Shown here: in pieces, positions 59,316-64,000 of the stretch
Layout of the letters: each line of letters begins with the position of its first letter
Position numbering within the stretch: the stretch's first letter is position 1
Source of the DNA: Primulina eburnea
Taxonomy: Eukaryota > Streptophyta > Magnoliopsida > Lamiales > Gesneriaceae
Direction of reading: 5' to 3'
Assembly (NCBI RefSeq): GCF_022965805.1
Contig: NC_133104.1
Coordinates: forward strand, 27,586,069 to 27,650,068
DNA length: 64,000 nt
The notes under the pieces: generated by a model
What the model was told of the DNA's origin: nothing
What the model saw: only the letters and a program-made list of their open reading frames with translations
Database searches by the model: none
Program-made: the position numbers and the translations under genes

Positions 59316-60463
59316 CAGAGGATCAAGCCAGAGAGGCTCCAGGTGGTGTAATCGCAGGTACTTGTTTAATTAATGGTTACACTGCACGAGTTTAATTTGA
59401 TACAGGAGCATCTCACTCTTTCCTCGCATCCAATTTTGTTGATGAATATGACTTTGTGACTACGTCATTGCATGAGTTTGCTTCTGTGTCCACTCCAGCC
59501 GGTAAAGTGATTTTATCAGGGCATATTGTGTTGAACTGTGTATTTCATTTCGGTGACAGTATTATGATTACTAATTTGATTGTGTTACCGATGTATGACT
59601 TTGATTGTATCGTTGGTATGGATACCTTAACAAATTATCGAGCTATTGTAGACTGTTTTCATGGTGTAGTACGTTTTCGACCTCATTTTGGTGACAAATG
59701 GAATTTTTATGGTCGAGGATCGCAAGCTAAAATACCTTTAGTTTCAGCGATGGAAATGTTTAAGCTATTATCCTTAGGAAATGAGGGATATATGATTTAT
59801 GCTGTGGATTCTTTAAAGGAAGAGCCGAGATTGTCTGATATACCGGTGGTGAAAGAATTTTCTGATGTCTTTCTGGAGGAGATACCATGTTTTCCACCGC
59901 AGAGAGAGCTTGATTTTAGCATTGAATTGATGCCAGGAACTGCTCCAATTTCAAAAGCTCCGTATAGAATGGCACCTGCAGAACTTAAAGAGTTGAAAGA
60001 GCAATTGCAGGATTTACTGGAAAAAGGGTACATACGACCTAGTATGTCACCTTGGGGAGCCCCTGTTTTGTTTGTTAAAAATAAAGATGGTTCCATGAGA
60101 ATGTGCATTGATTATAGGCAATTGAATCGGGTCACCGTCAAGAATAAATACCCTTTGCCTAGAATCGATGATTTGTTTGATCAACTACAGGGAACTTCAG
60201 TATATTCGAAAATTGATCTTCGATCAGGATACCATCAACTTCGAGTTAGAGAAGAAGATATTCCTAAGACAGCTTTTAGAACCAGATACGGGCATTATGA
60301 ATTTTTGGTTATGCCATTTGGGTTGACTAATGAACCAGCAGTATTTATGGATTTAATGAACCGAGTGTTCAGGAATTTTCTGGACAAGTTTGTTATTGTT
60401 TTTATTGATGATATACTGGTGTATTCGAGAGCATTTGAGATTAGTTCTTCAAACACTTCGTGA
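59316..60463 (+). pseudogene. W protease and reverse transcriptase
   Basis: The protease motif [14 protein letters not shown] follows an in-frame TAA (59393-59395). RT is well preserved: [66 protein letters not shown] and the catalytic FIDD in [13 protein letters not shown] (about 60399-60432). Just after this a deletion of about 11 bases shifts the frame, ending the ORF at 60463. Confidence 0.92.
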
Positions 60464-62754
60464 TGCTCAGTTGTATGTTAAATTGTCAAAGTGTGAATTC
60501 TGGTTGGATCAAATCATATTTTTGGGTCATGTGATATCAGCCAAAGGAATATCCGTCGATCCAAGTAAAATTGAAGCGGTCTTGAATTGGACTAGACCAA
60601 TCAATGTACCAGAGGTTCGAAGTTTTATGGGATTGGCCGGGTATTACAGACGATTCATTGAAGGTTTTTCTCAGATTTCCCGACCTATCACCCAACTGAC
60701 CAAGAAGGATGCAAGATTTATTTGGTCAGAAGAGTGTGAGCAGAGTTTTCTGAAACTGAAAGAGAAATTGACGACAGCACCAGTGTTGGTGTTGTCGTCT
60801 GGATCAGGTGGATTTGTGGTTTGTACAGATGCATCAGCTAAAGGATTGGGATGTGTATTGATGCAACATGGAAAGGTTATTGCCTATGCTTCGAGGCAAC
60901 TAAAGATACATGAATCCCGATATCCAGTTCATGATCTTGAACTTGCAGCCATTGTTTTTGCCTTGAAAATTTGGCGACACTATCTATATGGTGAACAGTT
61001 TATTATTTACTCAGATCATAAAGTTTGAAATATCTGTTTACTCAGTCAGAGCAGAATATGAGGCAGAGACGTTGGTTAGATCTATTGAAGGATTTTGAAT
61101 GTGAAATACAATATCAACCAGGGAAGATGAATCAGGTTGCAGATGCATTAAGCAGGAAGTATCAGGATGTCATGTTAGCATACATTCATATTTGGCAGAA
61201 TCATGATGAATTGTGTACTTCTGGATGGAATTTTCAGCCACAAGATAATTATTTTATTGTTTCTGCATTGCAGTTTGAGCCACAGATTATTGCTGAAATT
61301 AAAAAGGCTCAAAAGACAGATCCAAAAGTTCAGAAATCAAAAGAGTTGGTTTTGTCTGGTAATCCAGATAAGTATAATGTCTCATCAGATGGTTGTTTGC
61401 GAATGAATAACAGACTAGTGGTACCAAATATTGCAGAATTGAGAGAAGCATTGCTTCAAGAGGCGCATTGTAGTCGCCATAGTGTTCATCCTGGTAATCG
61501 TAGGATGTACCAGATATTGAGACCTTATTTCTGGTGGGATGCGATGAAGAAAGACATTTCTGAATTTGTAGCAAGATGTTTGACATGCCAACAGGTGAAA
61601 GCTGAGAGAATGAAACCTGAAGGTATGTTACAGAGTTTAGAAATACCGCAATGGAACTGAGAACATATTGCAATGGACTTTGTAACTCACTTACCCAGGT
61701 CTATCAGAGGTTGTGATGCTATTTGGGTTATAGTTGATAGATTGTCCAAGTCAGCACAGTTCATTCCATATGATCGTACCTATCCTTACAAGAAAATGGC
61801 AAGGTTATATTTGGATAATGTGGTTCGGTTGCATGGAGTTCCAGTGTCTATTGTGTCTGATAGAGATCCAAGATTTGCATCTAAGTTTTGGAGCAGTCTT
61901 CAGAATGCTTTGGGAACTAAGTTGGCTATGAGAACAGCTTATCATCCCCAAACTGATGGTCAGACAGAAAGAACCATTCAGACTTTGGAAGATATGCTTC
62001 GGTCAGTAGTTATGTATTTCGGAGGTAATAGCAAGAATCTCTATCATTGGTAGAATTCTCATACAACAACAGTTTCCAAACGACTATTGGAATGGCACCA
62101 TTTGAGGCTTTGTATGGTAGAAGGTGTCGATCGCCGATATGTTGGAATGAGATTGGAGAAAAACCATTGGCACAACCTGAATTTGTTGAAGAGATGAATG
62201 AAAAGATTGATTTGATCAGAAAAAGAATGAAAGCATCTCAGGATCGTCAAGCTAGCTATGCAAATAAAAGGCGTATACCTTTGGAATTTCAAGTTGGTGA
62301 TCAAGTTTTTCTAAAGGTGTCACCATTTCGCGGCACAATGAGATTCGGGAAAAAGGGAAAGTTAGCTCCACGTTATATTGGACCGTATACTATTGTTGAG
62401 AGGATCGGTTTGTTGGCTTATCGATTGAACTTGCCGCAGAGTTTGTCTGCTATACATGACGTGTTTCATGTATCTATGCTGCGGAAGTATGAGCCAGATC
62501 CATCTCATGTTCTGAGACACGAGAATGTGGAGTTAGATAGTTCTCTTAGCTATGTTGAGTATGCTTTGCAAATTCTTGATCGCAAAGAAAAGCAGCTTCG
62601 TAATAAGACGATTCCTCTAGTCATGGTGCAGTGGAGCAAACATGGGACAGAAGAGGCAACATGGGAGCTCGAGGCTAGAATGCGTCAAGAATGGCCTCAT
62701 TTGTTTGAGAATGTAACAAATTACTCCATGTACTCTGAGTTTCCTATGTACTAG
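60433..62754 (+). pseudogene. W RNase H, integrase and chromodomain-like tail
   Basis: The connection domain ([28 protein letters not shown]) leads to RNase H ([17 protein letters not shown]) and a 1-base loss near 61022. Integrase has the zinc region (HSVHPGNRRMYQ ... CLTCQQVK), a TGA at 61658 where a Trp codon is expected, catalytic Asp in AMDFVTHLPR and SDRDPRFAS, and Glu in GQTERTIQTLEDML. The frame breaks again at about 62047. The GPY/F region (PRYIGPYTIVERIG, HDVFHVSMLRKYEP) and a chromodomain-like end (MVQWSKHGTEEATWELEARM) complete it at 62754. Confidence 0.92.
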
Positions 62755-62827
62755 CAGTATTGTAAATTTGAATTCCTTTTATCTTATTAGTATTGAATGT
62801 TCTGATTTCGAGGGCGAAATCTTTGTT

Positions 62828-62839
62828 AGAGGGGGAGAA
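62828..62839 (+). other. W polypurine tract
   Basis: AGAGGGGGAGAA lies immediately before the 3' LTR start TGTGATGACG at 62840. Confidence 0.85.
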
Positions 62840-64000
62840 TGTGATGACGTGATATTAATTACTCAATTATTTGGCAAGAATTGATATTAATTATTTTAAA
62901 GTGCGAAATTAAAATAATTAAGCCAAATAATTATATTTGTGTGTTAAAAATATGTATTAGAAAATATCGGAATTATAGACGATATTAAAATACATATTGA
63001 TGTTTAATAGCACACGGGAGTTGTAAATATTTGGACAGGGTCACATTCTAGTTTTGGGCTAAATAATTGGATACATGTATATTGTGTATTTGGAGATGGG
63101 TTATTAGGAAGCCCTTTTCCCTAAGCTCAATTTAGTTTCTCCTCAAGCTTCTCGTTTCTTCTTGTCTCTTCTCTTCCATCCATTTTTTCTTCTCCATCGC
63201 GAGCAGCTAGTCGCCTCTTGCTGCTAGGAAGTGGATCTCCATAGCTCTCCCAAAGTGTAAAGAGGTTGATTCTAGCTTTCTTTCAGCTCAAAGGAAGCTT
63301 TTGAAGGTAATCCCTAAGCCTAGGTTTCAAATTTTGTCCATGGAAGAAATTGGTTACTGTTTTTCGAGTTGCAGATTTGTTGGCTTCTGATTTTCGGGTT
63401 TCTGTGTGTATTGCACTAAGAATCTTGACTTGTGGTTCAAAGAGCACTTATTGCTCTATGTCTAGGCTTTCTGTAGCCGCTGACGAAATGGAATTCCAAT
63501 TAAAAACGGATTGATATGATTTTTCTACCATAATGTGTCAAAAACCGAACACTGTACTGATGCGTGCAGAAGACATTCTGTAATTCGGGTTTGTGACCTG
63601 TTTTCACTCGGATTCTGGACTTGTGATCTATATGAAAGTTGTAGAGCTATGTCTTGTCTTCGAAACGATAATTGACCCGTTGAATTCCATTAAGAATTGA
63701 GGGAGTTATGCTCATTTTACCGAAACTGCTCAGTCTGGGAATTCAGTCCGCGAGTCTGTGAGTAACAGCATGTTCTTGCTTAATTCTGGAATTATCTACT
63801 AAGAGTTTGGGAATGATTTCTTCTAAGAAAACTTAAATATTTGAGTTTTCTTTCATTTACAATTGGCGGATTTTGTATTGGATCAATAATTAATTAGATA
63901 TGAATTTTATGCTACAAGGCGTCGAACCAGAATCTGTACAGATTTATTGTTTTCAAAGTTTCTTGTTTTTGGTGTTTATCAGCATCTAGATGACGGATTT
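62840..64000 (+). repeat. W 3' LTR (incomplete)
   Basis: It aligns base by base with 55391-56550, with scattered substitutions (for example GACG against GACC at the start) and a few 1-bp indels. About 1.28 kb should follow beyond the window. Confidence 0.93.

Larger units (their letters stand above)
55391..64000 (+). mobile_element. Element W: Tekay-like chromovirus, plus strand (3' LTR incomplete)
   Basis: The element comprises 5' LTR 55391-57832, iMet primer site, gag, protease, RT, RNase H, integrase and chromodomain-like tail (58097-62754), polypurine tract (62828-62839), and 3' LTR from 62840 running off the window. The domain order is gypsy. The two LTRs differ by about two dozen substitutions and small indels over the 1.16 kb they share, so W is older than D but younger than Y. 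At least eight coding lesions make it non-autonomous. Confidence 0.93.

Overview
The window looks like a gene-empty, repeat-dense stretch of a flowering-plant nuclear genome. The evidence is plant-type LTR retrotransposons nested in one another, primer-binding sites complementary to initiator-Met and Asp tRNAs, a decayed caulimovirid-like insertion, and no intron-containing host gene. An order-level guess of Lamiales rests only on my memory that the extra protein family downstream of copia pol (see 33448-36150) is abundant there; treat it as weak.

Layout. 1-1376: truncated copia and gypsy LTR pieces. 1456-3083: fossil endogenous pararetrovirus (coat-protein-like, then movement-protein-like). 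3084-10654: one very old SIRE-type copia element (U, plus strand), split by two gypsy solo LTRs with perfect 5-bp target duplications (4168-6435 and 7402-10029). 10655-11736: repeat debris and a minus-strand gypsy RT/RNase H fragment. 11737-22142: the 3' end of a minus-strand Tekay-like chromovirus whose LTR is interrupted by a very young plus-strand non-autonomous element D (13441-20649; two nearly identical 3.08-kb LTRs around about 1 kb of non-coding interior).

22143-64000 is one insertion nest. Copia V (3' end, plus) was hit by copia X (plus, 23530). X was hit by the large SIRE-like copia Y (minus). A 5.6-6 kb segment spanning the X/Y junction was then tandemly duplicated (25687-31298 and 31302-37261). 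Y was hit in gag by an Athila-like gypsy Z (42586-54249, minus, TSD GCTTT) and in its 5' LTR by a Tekay-like chromovirus W (55391 to beyond the window, plus). Every gag-pol region carries stops or frameshifts, so none is autonomous as it stands.

The most unusual content is cargo. Z carries, between integrase and 3' LTR and in the element's sense, an intronless LONELY GUY (LOG) cytokinin-activating enzyme retrocopy, duplicated and rearranged, plus an unrecognised Cys-rich ORF. Y carries a roughly 900-codon extra ORF after pol and, on the opposite strand, two tandem diverged paralogous small ORFs, each preceded by a TATA box. These are the best candidates for a little-described arrangement.
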